A DNA stretch of 64,000 nt from an uncultured Acetatifactor sp. (GCA_934426825.1 CAKRYI010000001.1:434001-498000), one strand, 5' to 3'; shown: positions 53,928-63,246, numbered from the stretch's first letter. A program made the numbers and translations. Notes: generated by a model not told the origin, from the letters alone.

Positions 53928-55886
53928 TTATGCGTCCCCAAGCGCTATTTTCATATCGAATTCCTCATAGGGAATACAAACCTCCGTGTAACCCGCCGCA
54001 TAGGGTGCCAGTTCATAGACGCCAAACGAAAGGGAAATTCCCTCCTGCGTCAAATAAAACTCGCTCTCCCACTCTAAGCTGACTTTTTCTTCCACATAGG
54101 AAAGCGCATCGTCCCAGTACATTTCCGGCTCTGTCTCTATCAAATCCCTAAAATATCTCACAGCAATTTCCTTGAATTCTTCTTCCGAATTTCCCACAAT
54201 ATCCTGCAGCGTCAGGCGTTTTCCGGTCTCCAAATCAAATGTGTAGCCGTCCTGCCATGGCATACCGTGTGCGCCGCCCGAATAGTCATTGGAATTCTGG
54301 CAGAAGCTCAAATATCTTCTGTTATAAAAAGACAATTCGTGCACGGAACTGTACATGGAGCAGTTTAGCGGCATCCCTTCAATATCCTCATCATCCGCAT
54401 CCATTTCGGCATATGCTTTCTCCTGCTGTGCTAAGGCTGTCATAGCCTCCTGAATACAGCCATTGATTTTCGCAGCTCCGGCGAAACGGTCACTCACCTT
54501 CAGATAGCGTAAATCCGTCTGAGCTATCAAAAAATCCGGCTCTACATTACTGTAAAATTTTTCATGATAGTCAACAATTTCCCCTACTTTTCCTATTTCC
54601 GCATCATAAAAACAGTCTCCTATCATCTGTATCTCGTCCGGGTTATCCAGATTTCTTCTCATGACGTAAAGGGCATAATTGTCCTCCCCCACATAATAAA
54701 GATAATTGTCCCTGATAACCTCGTTCATCATATAATGTGGGGAATACTCCCCCAGCTTCCCGTCCGGCAGGGTAAAAAGCGTGGTAAGCTCGCCGGTATC
54801 CAGCGAAATCCTATAATAAGCACATCTCTCGTCTTCCCCTTCTCCGGTGGTATACACATACTTTTCGTCCATGAAAAGAACGGACATACTGGGACCGGAA
54901 TAAAAGCCTCTTCTGCTCCAGTCCTTTGTATCAATCAGCGTTAAGAAAATTCCGGTGTAATCCTCATTGTACCCCTGCATCAACAAATATCTGCTGTTGC
55001 AGGAGATAAAACTGGTCTGACTGTTTTCGTCCAGTTCCGTTCTTTCCGTATCTTCCCCGTTTTGCCCCGGCTCAATTTTCACCAGTTGATATGTCTGTGT
55101 ATATGCCACATAACTTCCAAACCGTTCTTTCGATTCCTCAAATTCCAAAATACGGTCGCCGTTACTTTTATAGCTGCACTCCCTGTAACCTTCCGCAAGC
55201 AACTGACTGTCTTCCCTATTCTCTTCGTTTATCTGTTCTAAAATTTCACCGTTTTCGGATACACGAAACGCCAATGTTTTCCGTTTTGCTACGTCCTCGT
55301 AATAAGAAGTATACGCAAACAGAACTCCATCCCGAATCCGCAAAGCGTCATTACAGGACGCACCGTCTGCAAAATCGGTCAGAGAATACAACCTTTCATA
55401 ACCTGTTCCATCCGTCCCGACAGTGGACAAAGAGTTCTGTGTGTTGTTATTCCCGTCCGTCCATTCCTCCACAAAATAAATCCGGTCTCCCAACAGAAGC
55501 CCGCTTCCCTTGGAATACAAATACTCCCACTTTTTCTTTTTTGCAGTATCATTCTCCCACAAAACCGCACTTTCGCCGGTTTCCTTGTCCATCTTCATCA
55601 CCTGATTGGCGCCACACACATAGATGTTCTTGTCATCCTCCTGTATGATGCAGCCCTCCTGATTTTCCGTCCACAGTTTTGCATCCGCCAAAGAATTTTC
55701 GTCCTGCGCACTGTTTCCCTGCATGGTATCTTCCTGCGGATTTTGGGTTGTCTCCCCGCCCTCCGCCACAGACTGCGTATTTTCCTCCAAAGTATTGTTA
55801 TCGCCGCATCCCGCCAGGCAGAGTGCGGTCAGTAAAATTGCCGCTATCGCTGCTTTCTTATGTGTTTTCACGTTTCTCCTCCTCAT
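53928..55886 (-). CDS. Lipoprotein with beta-propeller-like region and RsiV-like DUF4163/DUF3298 C-terminus
   Basis: The 652-residue product has a lipobox LAGC (C27) after a hydrophobic signal and then a low-complexity Glu/Asn/Gln linker. A long repetitive beta-rich region (about 85-420) resembles DUF5050-type propellers. The C-terminal 230 residues match DUF4163/DUF3298, the extracytoplasmic lysozyme-sensing fold of RsiV: SNDYSGGAHGMPWQDGYTFD, GKRLTLQDIVG, GVYELAPYAAGYTEVCIP. It would sit on the outer face of the membrane. The start is uncertain (ATG at 55886, with others at 55910 and 55940). It precedes the ECF sigma gene on the same strand. Confidence 0.85.
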   Translation of the reverse strand: MRRRNVKTHKKAAIAAILLTALCLAGCGDNNTLEENTQSVAEGGETTQNPQEDTMQGNSAQDENSLADAKLWTENQEGCIIQEDDKNIYVCGANQVMKMDKETGESAVLWENDTAKKKKWEYLYSKGSGLLLGDRIYFVEEWTDGNNNTQNSLSTVGTDGTGYERLYSLTDFADGASCNDALRIRDGVLFAYTSYYEDVAKRKTLAFRVSENGEILEQINEENREDSQLLAEGYRECSYKSNGDRILEFEESKERFGSYVAYTQTYQLVKIEPGQNGEDTERTELDENSQTSFISCNSRYLLMQGYNEDYTGIFLTLIDTKDWSRRGFYSGPSMSVLFMDEKYVYTTGEGEDERCAYYRISLDTGELTTLFTLPDGKLGEYSPHYMMNEVIRDNYLYYVGEDNYALYVMRRNLDNPDEIQMIGDCFYDAEIGKVGEIVDYHEKFYSNVEPDFLIAQTDLRYLKVSDRFAGAAKINGCIQEAMTALAQQEKAYAEMDADDEDIEGMPLNCSMYSSVHELSFYNRRYLSFCQNSNDYSGGAHGMPWQDGYTFDLETGKRLTLQDIVGNSEEEFKEIAVRYFRDLIETEPEMYWDDALSYVEEKVSLEWESEFYLTQEGISLSFGVYELAPYAAGYTEVCIPYEEFDMKIALGDA

Positions 55887-55952
55887 TTTGCATCTCACGG
55901 TTTTATCCATATTTCTTATTTTACCACATTCCTGCATCAAATCTGCATCAAA

Positions 55953-56010
55953 AAAACACCACGACCCGTATTTCAGCAGAATAACTGTTGAATCCGTTTC
56001 GTGGTGTTTT
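55953..56010. terminator. Terminator after tpiA
   Basis: A perfect 12-bp stem AAAACACCACGA/TCGTGGTGTTTT with a loop of about 34 bases follows tpiA on the sense strand, with TTTTTTT on the far side. Confidence 0.75.
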
Positions 56011-56047
56011 CGTGTTTTATAAATAGCGGTTTCTAATTCCGGCTATC

Positions 56048-56797
56048 TTATTTGTAATTTACAATCTGTCCGAAATCAGCCTTAAGGGAAGCGCCACCTA
56101 CCAGACCGCCATCAATGTCAGCCTGTGCGAACAGTTCCGGTGCGCTGGATGCGGATACAGAGCCGCCGTACTGAATACGGATAGCTGCTGCGGTTGCATC
56201 ATCATAAATCTCAGCGATGCACTCACGGATAGCTTTGCAAACTTCCTGAGCCTGCTCGGTAGTTGCAACCTTACCGGTTCCGATAGCCCAAATAGGCTCG
56301 TAAGCAATCACTGCGGTTGCAGCCTGAGCTGCAGTCACATTCAGGAATGCAATCTTAATCTGCTGACGGATAAAGTCGATGGTTACGCCCTGCTCTCTCT
56401 GGGTAAGAGTCTCACCACAGCAGATAATGGGAGTAATACCATGCTCGAATGCTTTCAGCACTTTCTTATTTACGGTCTCATCGGTCTCAGCAAAATACTC
56501 TCTTCTCTCAGAATGTCCGATAATAACATACTTAACGCCTGCATCATCCAGCATTGCGGGAGAAATCTCGCCGGTGAAAGCACCTTTCTCCTCGAAGTAC
56601 ATATTCTCAGCACCAATCATGATATTGGAGCCTTTTGCTGCCTCCATAGCGGGAATGATGTCGATTGCGGGTACGCAAAGCAGTACGTCCACCTCATCAT
56701 TTGCTACCAAAGGCTTTAAAGTATTAATCAATTCTACTGCCTGACTGGGAGTCATGTTCATCTTCCAGTTGCCGGCAATGATTTTCTTTCTTGCCAT
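56048..56797 (-). CDS. tpiA: Triosephosphate isomerase
   Basis: TPI interconverts dihydroxyacetone phosphate and glyceraldehyde-3-phosphate. The 249-residue product has the catalytic residues N10/K12 (IIAGNWKMN), H95 (IIGHSERR) and E167 (VIAYEPIWAIGTGK). The length is standard. It follows pgk with a palindrome-rich gap. Confidence 0.97.
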   Translation of the reverse strand: MARKKIIAGNWKMNMTPSQAVELINTLKPLVANDEVDVLLCVPAIDIIPAMEAAKGSNIMIGAENMYFEEKGAFTGEISPAMLDDAGVKYVIIGHSERREYFAETDETVNKKVLKAFEHGITPIICCGETLTQREQGVTIDFIRQQIKIAFLNVTAAQAATAVIAYEPIWAIGTGKVATTEQAQEVCKAIRECIAEIYDDATAAAIRIQYGGSVSASSAPELFAQADIDGGLVGGASLKADFGQIVNYK

Positions 56798-56826
56798 TAT
56801 ACTACACCTCTTATTTTATTTTTTTC

Positions 56827-56901
56827 GGAGAATGCCGAAGGCATTCTCCCCGGAATAATTTATTCCGTTTTATCGTCTGCAGCCGCAACGCACGGCGTTG
56901 C
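56827..56901. repeat. Three consecutive palindromes between pgk and tpiA
   Basis: The gap holds GGAGAATGCC-GAA-GGCATTCTCC (10-bp stem), CGGAATAA-T-TTATTCCG (8-bp arms) and GCAACGC-ACG-GCGTTGC (7-bp stem), end to end. On the sense strand the first gives a CUUCGG tetraloop-type hairpin. No T-run follows, so processing or RNA stabilisation is more likely than termination. Confidence 0.75.
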
Positions 56902-56917
56902 TTTCCATACTCTCTTC

Positions 56918-58141
56918 CTATTTATCATCTGCTGCAGCCACGCCGGGAAGCTCTTTGCCCTCAAGGAATTCAAGGGAAGCGCCGCCACCGGTAGAAATGT
57001 GGCTCATCTTGTCACCGAAACCAAGCTGATTTACAGCGGCTGCAGAGTCACCGCCACCGATAATGGTAGTTGCATCTGTCTCAGCCAGTGCCTTAGCTAC
57101 AGCGATGGTACCCTCTGCAAGAGTAGGGTTCTCGAATACGCCCATAGGTCCGTTCCAAACAACGGTCTTTGCAGTCTTAACAGCTTCTGCAAACAGTTCT
57201 CTGGTCTTAGGTCCGATGTCGCATCCCTCTCTGTCTGCGGGCATAGCGGTTACGTCGCAAACCTGTACCTCAACCGGTGCATCGATAGGATTCGGGAAAT
57301 CTGCGATGGTTACGGAGTCAACGGGAAGCAGCAGCTTCTTGCCCAGCTTCTCAGCCTTAGCCATCATTTCCTTACAGTAATCAATCTTCTCGTCATCTAC
57401 CAGAGATTTACCGATTTCATATCCCTGAGCCTTTAAGAAGGTGTAAGCCATACCGCCGCCGATAATCAGGGTATCGCACTTCTCAAGCAGGTTGGAAATA
57501 ACATTCAGCTTATCGGCAACCTTAGCGCCGCCCAGAATAGCTACGAAAGGTCTTACCGGATTCTCTACTGCATTGCCAAGGAAATTGATTTCCTTCTGCA
57601 TCAGATAACCAACTACATTTGCGCCGCCCTTTGCGGTGATGAACTTGGTTACGCCTGCAACGGAAGCATGTGCTCTGTGGGAAGAACCGAATGCGTCGCA
57701 TACATAGATGTCAGCCAGATCAGCCAGCTCTTTGCTGAACTCTTCGCCGTTCTTGGTCTCCTCAGCGCCACGGAAACGGGTATTCTGAAGCAGAACAACG
57801 TCTCCCTCTTTCATTGCCTCTACAGCCTTGGTAGCTGCCTCACCGGTTACATTGTAATCGGAAACAAATACTACCTCTTTGCCTAATTTCTCGGAAAGTC
57901 TCTTAGCAACAGGTGCCAAAGACTCGCCCTCGTTGGGGCCGTTCTTTACTTTGCCAAGGTGGGAGCAAAGAATTACCTTGCCGCCATCGTTAATCAGCTT
58001 CTGGATGGTAGGGAGTGCGGCAACGATACGGGTATCGTCTGTAATCTCGCCGTTCTTCAAAGGAACGTTGAAGTCACATCTTACCAGAACTCTCTTGCCT
58101 TTTGCGTTGATATCATCAACAGATTTCTTGTTTAAACCCAT
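56918..58141 (-). CDS. pgk: Phosphoglycerate kinase
   Basis: PGK makes ATP from 1,3-bisphosphoglycerate. The 407-residue product has VLVRCDFNVPLKNGEITDDTRI, FVAILGGAKVADKL and the C-terminal GGGDSAAAVNQLG loop, all typical. It lies between gapA and tpiA. Length and motifs are normal. Confidence 0.97.
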   Translation of the reverse strand: MGLNKKSVDDINAKGKRVLVRCDFNVPLKNGEITDDTRIVAALPTIQKLINDGGKVILCSHLGKVKNGPNEGESLAPVAKRLSEKLGKEVVFVSDYNVTGEAATKAVEAMKEGDVVLLQNTRFRGAEETKNGEEFSKELADLADIYVCDAFGSSHRAHASVAGVTKFITAKGGANVVGYLMQKEINFLGNAVENPVRPFVAILGGAKVADKLNVISNLLEKCDTLIIGGGMAYTFLKAQGYEIGKSLVDDEKIDYCKEMMAKAEKLGKKLLLPVDSVTIADFPNPIDAPVEVQVCDVTAMPADREGCDIGPKTRELFAEAVKTAKTVVWNGPMGVFENPTLAEGTIAVAKALAETDATTIIGGGDSAAAVNQLGFGDKMSHISTGGGASLEFLEGKELPGVAAADDK

Positions 58142-58159
58142 GATATATTCTCCTTTTCT

Positions 58160-58195
58160 AAAAAAAGGGACCCGGCCCTATTGAGACCGGACCCC
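58160..58195 (-). terminator. Intrinsic terminator after gapA
   Basis: On the sense strand GGGGTCCGG pairs (with G-U wobbles) with CCGGGTCCC around a loop of about 11 bases, followed by TTTTTTT. It separates gapA from pgk, so gapA may be expressed more strongly than pgk-tpiA. Confidence 0.75.
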
Positions 58196-58237
58196 TGTCT
58201 AGGTCGTTGCTATATTGCAGTTTGTTTTCTTAAAAAC

Positions 58238-59254
58238 TTAAGCAAGCTCGCTGAAATATTTGATAGTACGAACCATCTGAGAAGTATAGCTGTTCTCATT
58301 GTCATACCATGAAACAACCTGTACTTCGTACTGGTCATCAGATACTTTGTTAACCATGGTCTGGGTTGCATCGAACAGAGAACCGTATCTCATTCCTACG
58401 ATATCGGAAGATACGATTTCATCCTCGTTGTAACCGAAGGACTCGTTAGCTGCTGCCTTCATAGCTGCGTTGATAGCTTCCTTGGTAACGTCAGCTTTCT
58501 TAACAACTGCAGTCAGAATGGTGGTAGAACCTGTAGGGGTAGGTACACGCTGTGCGGAACCGATCAGCTTACCGTTCAGCTCAGGAATTACCAGACCGAT
58601 TGCTTTTGCAGCACCGGTGGAGTTGGGAACGATATTTACAGCTGCTGCACGGCTTCTTCTAAGGTCACCCTTTCTCTGAGGACCATCCAGAGTCATCTGG
58701 TCACCGGTGTAAGCATGGATGGTTACCATGATACCGGACTGGATAGGTGCATACTTGTTCAAAGCATCTGCCATAGGTGCAAGGCAGTTTGTTGTACAGG
58801 AAGCTGCAGAAATAATGGTATCGGAAGCCTTTAAGGTCTCATGGTTGGTGTTGTAAACGATGGTAGGAAGATCATTTCCTGCAGGTGCGGAAATTACAAC
58901 CTTACGAGCGCCGGCATTGATATGAGCCTGTGCCTTCTCTTTGCTGGTGTAGAATCCGGAGCACTCCAGAACTACATCTACCTTCAGCTCACCCCAAGGG
59001 CAGTTATTTGCATCAGGGAAAGCATAAATCTTAATCTCTTTACCACATACAGTGATGGAATCCTCACCAGCGGTAACCTGATCAGCATGCTCATATTTAC
59101 CCTGAGAAGAATCATACTTTAACAGGTGTGCAAGCATCTTAGGGCTTGTCAAATCGTTAATTGCTACTACCTCATAACCTTCAGCACCGAACATCTGTCT
59201 GAATGCCAGACGACCGATACGGCCGAAACCATTAATTGCTACTCTTACTGCCAT
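58238..59254 (-). CDS. gapA: Glyceraldehyde-3-phosphate dehydrogenase, NAD-type
   Basis: GAPDH oxidises glyceraldehyde-3-phosphate with phosphate and NAD. The 338-residue product has the Rossmann motif INGFGRIGRLAFRQM and the catalytic C153 in SAASCTTNCLAP. The C-terminal WYDNENSYTSQMV is conserved. It starts the glycolytic cluster. Confidence 0.97.
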   Translation of the reverse strand: MAVRVAINGFGRIGRLAFRQMFGAEGYEVVAINDLTSPKMLAHLLKYDSSQGKYEHADQVTAGEDSITVCGKEIKIYAFPDANNCPWGELKVDVVLECSGFYTSKEKAQAHINAGARKVVISAPAGNDLPTIVYNTNHETLKASDTIISAASCTTNCLAPMADALNKYAPIQSGIMVTIHAYTGDQMTLDGPQRKGDLRRSRAAAVNIVPNSTGAAKAIGLVIPELNGKLIGSAQRVPTPTGSTTILTAVVKKADVTKEAINAAMKAAANESFGYNEDEIVSSDIVGMRYGSLFDATQTMVNKVSDDQYEVQVVSWYDNENSYTSQMVRTIKYFSELA

Positions 59255-59305
59255 TTTAGTTTCCTCCTAAAATATATAATTTTATAACTTCTGACTTTAT
59301 CCGGG

Positions 59306-59349
59306 AACATACTTTATCAGCATGTCCGATTGTCAAAAATTTATCAGCA
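59306..59349 (-). promoter_or_regulatory. Candidate gapA promoter with flanking direct repeats
   Basis: TTGACA (59336-59331) and TATGTT (59311-59306) on the minus strand are 19 bases apart, a long but possible spacer. A perfect 10-base direct repeat TTTATCAGCA (59313-59322 and 59340-59349) brackets the -35 box and could be an operator. Confidence 0.35.
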
Positions 59350-59463
59350 CTGTTATTTTACCTAATTCCCTTTCATAATTCAAGATGTAAATCGAAAATA
59401 ATTGCCATTTCTATGCAATTTTTACACATTGTTTAGTTTTCATGTGGCTTTTTTCATTTTTTT

Positions 59464-59472
59464 TGGTATACT
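59464..59472 (+). promoter_or_regulatory. Extended -10 promoter candidate for the PHP phosphatase gene
   Basis: TGG followed by TATACT (59467-59472) forms an extended -10 box about 66 bases before the ATG. No convincing -35 box is seen, which is common with extended -10 promoters. Confidence 0.45.
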
Positions 59473-59538
59473 TATTTCACAACAGGTCAGTCAGACAGCC
59501 GTTATGGAAAGACTGACGGAAAGGACAGGATTATCAAT

Positions 59539-60357
59539 ATGCCGATTACAACAGATTTTCACTTACACTCCTCCTACTCCGGAGATTCCGATACTCCGAT
59601 GGAGGAAATGATACAGCAGGGTATTGCCCAAGGGCTTACCACCATGTGTTTCACCGAGCACAACGACTTTGACTATCCGGATTCGCCGGAGGGCCCCGGC
59701 AGTCAGTTTCTGCTAAACACGGACTCCTATCTCTATGACCTGATTCGCTATAAGCAGAAATATGCGGACAAAATAAATATCCTTTTTGGCGTGGAGCTTG
59801 GACTGCAGCCCCACCTCATGCGTGAAAATGCCGTTTATGCCCGTTCCTACGATTTCGACTTTATTATCGGTTCCTCCCATATCTGTCACGGAAAGGACCC
59901 CTACTATCCTGCATTTTTTGAGGGACGCACCGATGAGGAGGCATACCGCGAATATTTCACTTCTATATTAGAGAATTTAAAAAAATTCCAGAATTTTGAC
60001 GTGTACGGCCACTTGGATTATGTGGTTAGATACGGCGCCACTTTGGACAAAGAGTATTCCTATGCAAAATATAAGGATATTTTTGATGCCATTCTGGAAC
60101 AGCTTTTAGAAAATGAAATCGGGCTGGAAATCAATACGGCAGGCTTGAGAAAGGGTATGCGCGACGTGCACCCCTGCACGGAAATTTTAAAACGTTACCG
60201 CGAGATGGGCGGCGAGATTATCACTGTCGGTTCCGACTCCCACGACACACACCACATTGCCGAATCCTTTGACCGGGCATGTGATGTGTTGCGGGAATGT
60301 GGATTTAAATACTATACCGTCTTTGAAAAAAGAACGGCGGAATTTCTTCGTTTCTAA
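59539..60357 (+). CDS. hisK: Histidinol-phosphatase, PHP family (HisK-type)
   Basis: The 272-residue product has PHP metal-binding motifs: DFHLHSSYSGDS at residues 6-17, MCFTEHNDFD, and VGSDSHDTHHIAES near the end. PHP HisK enzymes remove phosphate from histidinol phosphate, and this length fits. AGGA lies eight bases before the ATG. No other his genes are in the window, so a different phosphoester substrate cannot be excluded. Confidence 0.85.
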   Translation: MPITTDFHLHSSYSGDSDTPMEEMIQQGIAQGLTTMCFTEHNDFDYPDSPEGPGSQFLLNTDSYLYDLIRYKQKYADKINILFGVELGLQPHLMRENAVYARSYDFDFIIGSSHICHGKDPYYPAFFEGRTDEEAYREYFTSILENLKKFQNFDVYGHLDYVVRYGATLDKEYSYAKYKDIFDAILEQLLENEIGLEINTAGLRKGMRDVHPCTEILKRYREMGGEIITVGSDSHDTHHIAESFDRACDVLRECGFKYYTVFEKRTAEFLRF

Positions 60358-60383
60358 CGCTTCGGACTGCGTTCTTTTAACGT

Positions 60384-60914
60384 TCAGTCACTGCACAGCA
60401 CAACCACTTCTTTCGGGGTGGTCTGTGCCGGTATACTTCTGGTGGAAGTCTCATAAATAACGACAAGATTATGATTTGCGGGACTTCCCTGGAAATACTG
60501 ATTGTTCGTGGTACGGATATCCACCGTGCCGTCGATATTAAGCTGCAGGGTCTGCCCCTCGTTTACCATGGAGGTATTGTAATATCCCACATCTACCATG
60601 CGCCCGCTCTTTTCCTGCGCCGCAACCACCGCCGTATACTGGGGCGGATAAATGAGCGGTGCCGGTGCATCCGCACGATACCAGAACGTCGCTTTCATTC
60701 CAACGGACAAAGTCTCCCAGTCCACAACAAAGGTGGACGGTGTCATAATAAAATTCACGGTATTGCCGTCCATATCTTCCACCGTTGCAAACAGCATACA
60801 GCCGTCCGCCCTGCGGTTTCCGACCCTTGCCGGTACCAAATCCACAATGGTTCCCGTTACAGAGCCGAAACTGCTTCTGCGAAACGGATTTCTTCCAATC
60901 ATTAAATAGTCCAT
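60384..60914 (-). CDS. Conserved hypothetical protein
   Basis: The 176-residue product has no signal peptide or membrane helix and no domain I recognise. The middle has alternating beta-type segments (CMLFATVEDMDGNTVNFIMT, TFVVDWETLSVGMKATFWYR) suggesting an OB- or beta-barrel-like fold. I chose the ATG at 60914, with GGAG five bases upstream. It lies 72 bases downstream of mnmA on the same strand. Confidence 0.75.
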   Translation of the reverse strand: MDYLMIGRNPFRRSSFGSVTGTIVDLVPARVGNRRADGCMLFATVEDMDGNTVNFIMTPSTFVVDWETLSVGMKATFWYRADAPAPLIYPPQYTAVVAAQEKSGRMVDVGYYNTSMVNEGQTLQLNIDGTVDIRTTNNQYFQGSPANHNLVVIYETSTRSIPAQTTPKEVVVLCSD

Positions 60915-60986
60915 CCCTGCTCCTTGTTTATGTCTTTTCACATGGTTCTTTCTTATTATATGAATGACGTCACAATCTGTGCCTGT

Positions 60987-62063
60987 CTACAGAATGGTTC
61001 CCCCGCCGAGCACATACTCTCCGTCGTAAAACACAACCGCCTGTCCGGGAGTAGAGGCACGCACCGGTCTTTCAAAAGTACATTTCACCCTTCCGTCACC
61101 CATATTTTCTATGTCGCAGTATTCCCCCTTGTGGTTATAACGGATTTTTGCCAGAACGCGCATCCTGCCCGCGAGTTCGGGAATTGCCATAAAGTTTACC
61201 CGGTCACAGAACACCGTGGAGGTAAATACATCCTCATTACTTCCGATAACCACCTCATTGGTTTCGGGACGGATTTCGGTCACAAACACCCTCTGACCCA
61301 TGGGAAGCTCCAGCCCTCTTCTCTGCCCGATGGTGTAATGGGTGATTCCTTTGTGTCTTCCCAGCACACGCCCGTCCGCCGTGACAAAATTGCCCGGCCC
61401 CGGCACCCTGTCCCCTGCCTCCTGCTCGATAAAGGCTGCGTAATCGTCATCCGGGACAAAACAGATTTCCTGACTGTCCGGCTTATGCGCCACCGTAAGT
61501 CCCGCTTTTTCCGCAAGGGCACGAATCTCATCCTTAGTATAATCTCCCACGGGCATTAAGGTTCTCGCAAGCTGTTCCTGCGTCAGATTGTACAGGGCGT
61601 AAGTCTGATCCTTTGCTGCCGTCACGGAATTGCGAATGGCAAACCTGCCGTTTGCAAGGCGTTCAATTCTGGCATAATGCCCTGTGGCAATATAGTCCGC
61701 ACCGATTTCCAGACTTCTCCTAAGCAGGGATTCCCACTTCACATACCGGTTGCAGGCAATACAGGGATTCGGAGTTCTCCCCTGCAAATACTCCTCCACA
61801 AAGTAGTCCATCACCTTGCATTTGAACTCGTCCTTAAAATTCATTACATAATAAGGAATCTCCAGCCGCTCCGCTACCCTTCTTGCGTCATCCACCGCGG
61901 ACAACCCGCAGCAGCCACCGTGCTCCTGCACGGACTCCTGTGCCTCATCCTGCCATATCTGCATGGTAACACCGATAACGTCATAACCTTTTTCTTTTAA
62001 TAAAAGGGCTGCCACGGAGGAATCCACTCCTCCGGACATGCCCACTACTACTTTTTTCTTCAT
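60987..62063 (-). CDS. mnmA: tRNA-specific 2-thiouridylase MnmA
   Basis: MnmA thiolates U34 of tRNA-Lys, -Glu and -Gln using sulfur relayed from IscS. The 358-residue product has the PP-loop GMSGGVDSSVAALLL, the catalytic Cys pair C101 (NPCIACN) and C201 (EICFVPDD), and the C-terminal beta barrel. iscU and iscS lie upstream on the same strand beyond the HD-GYP gene. It follows that gene by 13 bases. Confidence 0.96.
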   Translation of the reverse strand: MKKKVVVGMSGGVDSSVAALLLKEKGYDVIGVTMQIWQDEAQESVQEHGGCCGLSAVDDARRVAERLEIPYYVMNFKDEFKCKVMDYFVEEYLQGRTPNPCIACNRYVKWESLLRRSLEIGADYIATGHYARIERLANGRFAIRNSVTAAKDQTYALYNLTQEQLARTLMPVGDYTKDEIRALAEKAGLTVAHKPDSQEICFVPDDDYAAFIEQEAGDRVPGPGNFVTADGRVLGRHKGITHYTIGQRRGLELPMGQRVFVTEIRPETNEVVIGSNEDVFTSTVFCDRVNFMAIPELAGRMRVLAKIRYNHKGEYCDIENMGDGRVKCTFERPVRASTPGQAVVFYDGEYVLGGGTIL

Positions 62064-62076
62064 TCTGAAATTGCTC

Positions 62077-63180
62077 CTAGGATTCTACTATGATGCTTGC
62101 ACAATTCACGTCTCCGGACAAATCGTATACCCTTCCGTTGTGAATACCTACCACCTTCGGACGCAAGGGGTAACCCGGAATATTCTGTACAACCCTTGCC
62201 CTTTCGCCGTTGCTCAGTCCGATAATGCTTCCCACCGGATAGAGGATAATGGAATTTAAGAAACCTTTCATGGCGTTGATGTCCAATTCCTCCACCATCG
62301 CCATAATCATTTCCACCGCATCCCTCTGGGAAAATCCTTTCTTGTAGGGGCGCTCCGTTACCAATGCGTCATAAATATCCACAACCGACAGGATACGGGC
62401 ATATGTGCCGATATACTTATCCCTCACTCCAAGCGGATATCCTTTTCCGTTGATTTTTTCATGGTGCTGTAAAACTCCCATGAAAACCTGTTGGGGAAAG
62501 TTTCCCTTTTCCTGTAAAATGCGATAGCCGAAAACAGAGTGCTGCTTCATAATCTCAAATTCTTCCTCCGTAAGTCTTCCCGGCTTATTCAGTATTTCAT
62601 TCGGTATCTGAGATTTACCCACGTCATGAAGAAGCCCCGCCATTCCTATCTGGTATACGTCCTGCTTTTCCATTCCGTTCTGTCTGGCAATAATCATCGC
62701 CATGGTAGCCACGTCCACGCTGTGCTTAAAGGTGTACTCGTCGCTGACCTTTAGGGTGTCGATATTCAGGGCAACCGCATCATTCTCCGTAATTGCCTTC
62801 ATCAGCTCCTGCGATATGTTGTTTGCCGTGTCCACAAAAGCGGCATCCGAAGTATTGGAATACAAAAACTGCATTCCCTCGGACACACGCTTTTTCACGC
62901 TTTCCGAAAGTTTTACTTTGGTGCGATCCTCCACCTGTAACTTTTCAATAACCTGCTGTGCCTGCGGAGAGATTTCCAGTTCTTCCGGTTCCTCTTCTCC
63001 CTCCCGGATATACACTCCGGCAATGCCCATCTTTCCAAGCTCATTAATCAGGAACTCGTCCAAAGTAGTCTTTCTGGCTATCAATATTCTTTTCGAGCGG
63101 TCTATCAGCGCCTGATCGATTACCATTCCCGGTTCTAGCAGACGCGTGCTGATGTATCTTCTTTTTACCAAACCTATCAC
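62077..63180 (-). CDS. HD-GYP domain cyclic-di-GMP phosphodiesterase
   Basis: The 367-residue product has an N-terminal DUF3391-like segment (1-60) and a complete HD-GYP domain. This carries LHDVGK (H185, D186) and HHEKINGKGYP (239-249), then DIYDALVTERPYK. These motifs indicate an active c-di-GMP (or cGAMP) hydrolase, by family knowledge. The C-terminal 60 residues form a small beta domain. It is placed between iscU and mnmA. Confidence 0.92.
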   Translation of the reverse strand: MIGLVKRRYISTRLLEPGMVIDQALIDRSKRILIARKTTLDEFLINELGKMGIAGVYIREGEEEPEELEISPQAQQVIEKLQVEDRTKVKLSESVKKRVSEGMQFLYSNTSDAAFVDTANNISQELMKAITENDAVALNIDTLKVSDEYTFKHSVDVATMAMIIARQNGMEKQDVYQIGMAGLLHDVGKSQIPNEILNKPGRLTEEEFEIMKQHSVFGYRILQEKGNFPQQVFMGVLQHHEKINGKGYPLGVRDKYIGTYARILSVVDIYDALVTERPYKKGFSQRDAVEMIMAMVEELDINAMKGFLNSIILYPVGSIIGLSNGERARVVQNIPGYPLRPKVVGIHNGRVYDLSGDVNCASIIVES

Positions 63181-63216
63181 CTGTGTTAAGTCAACTTATT
63201 ACGCAATATATGATAT

Positions 63217-63246
63217 ATTATAACGCAATCATGGTGAAACAGGCAA
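63217..63246 (-). promoter_or_regulatory. Candidate HD-GYP promoter
   Basis: TTGCCT (63246-63241) and TATAAT (63222-63217) on the minus strand are 18 bases apart, about 37 bases before the ATG. A TTGCGT direct repeat flanks the -10 region. Confidence 0.5.
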
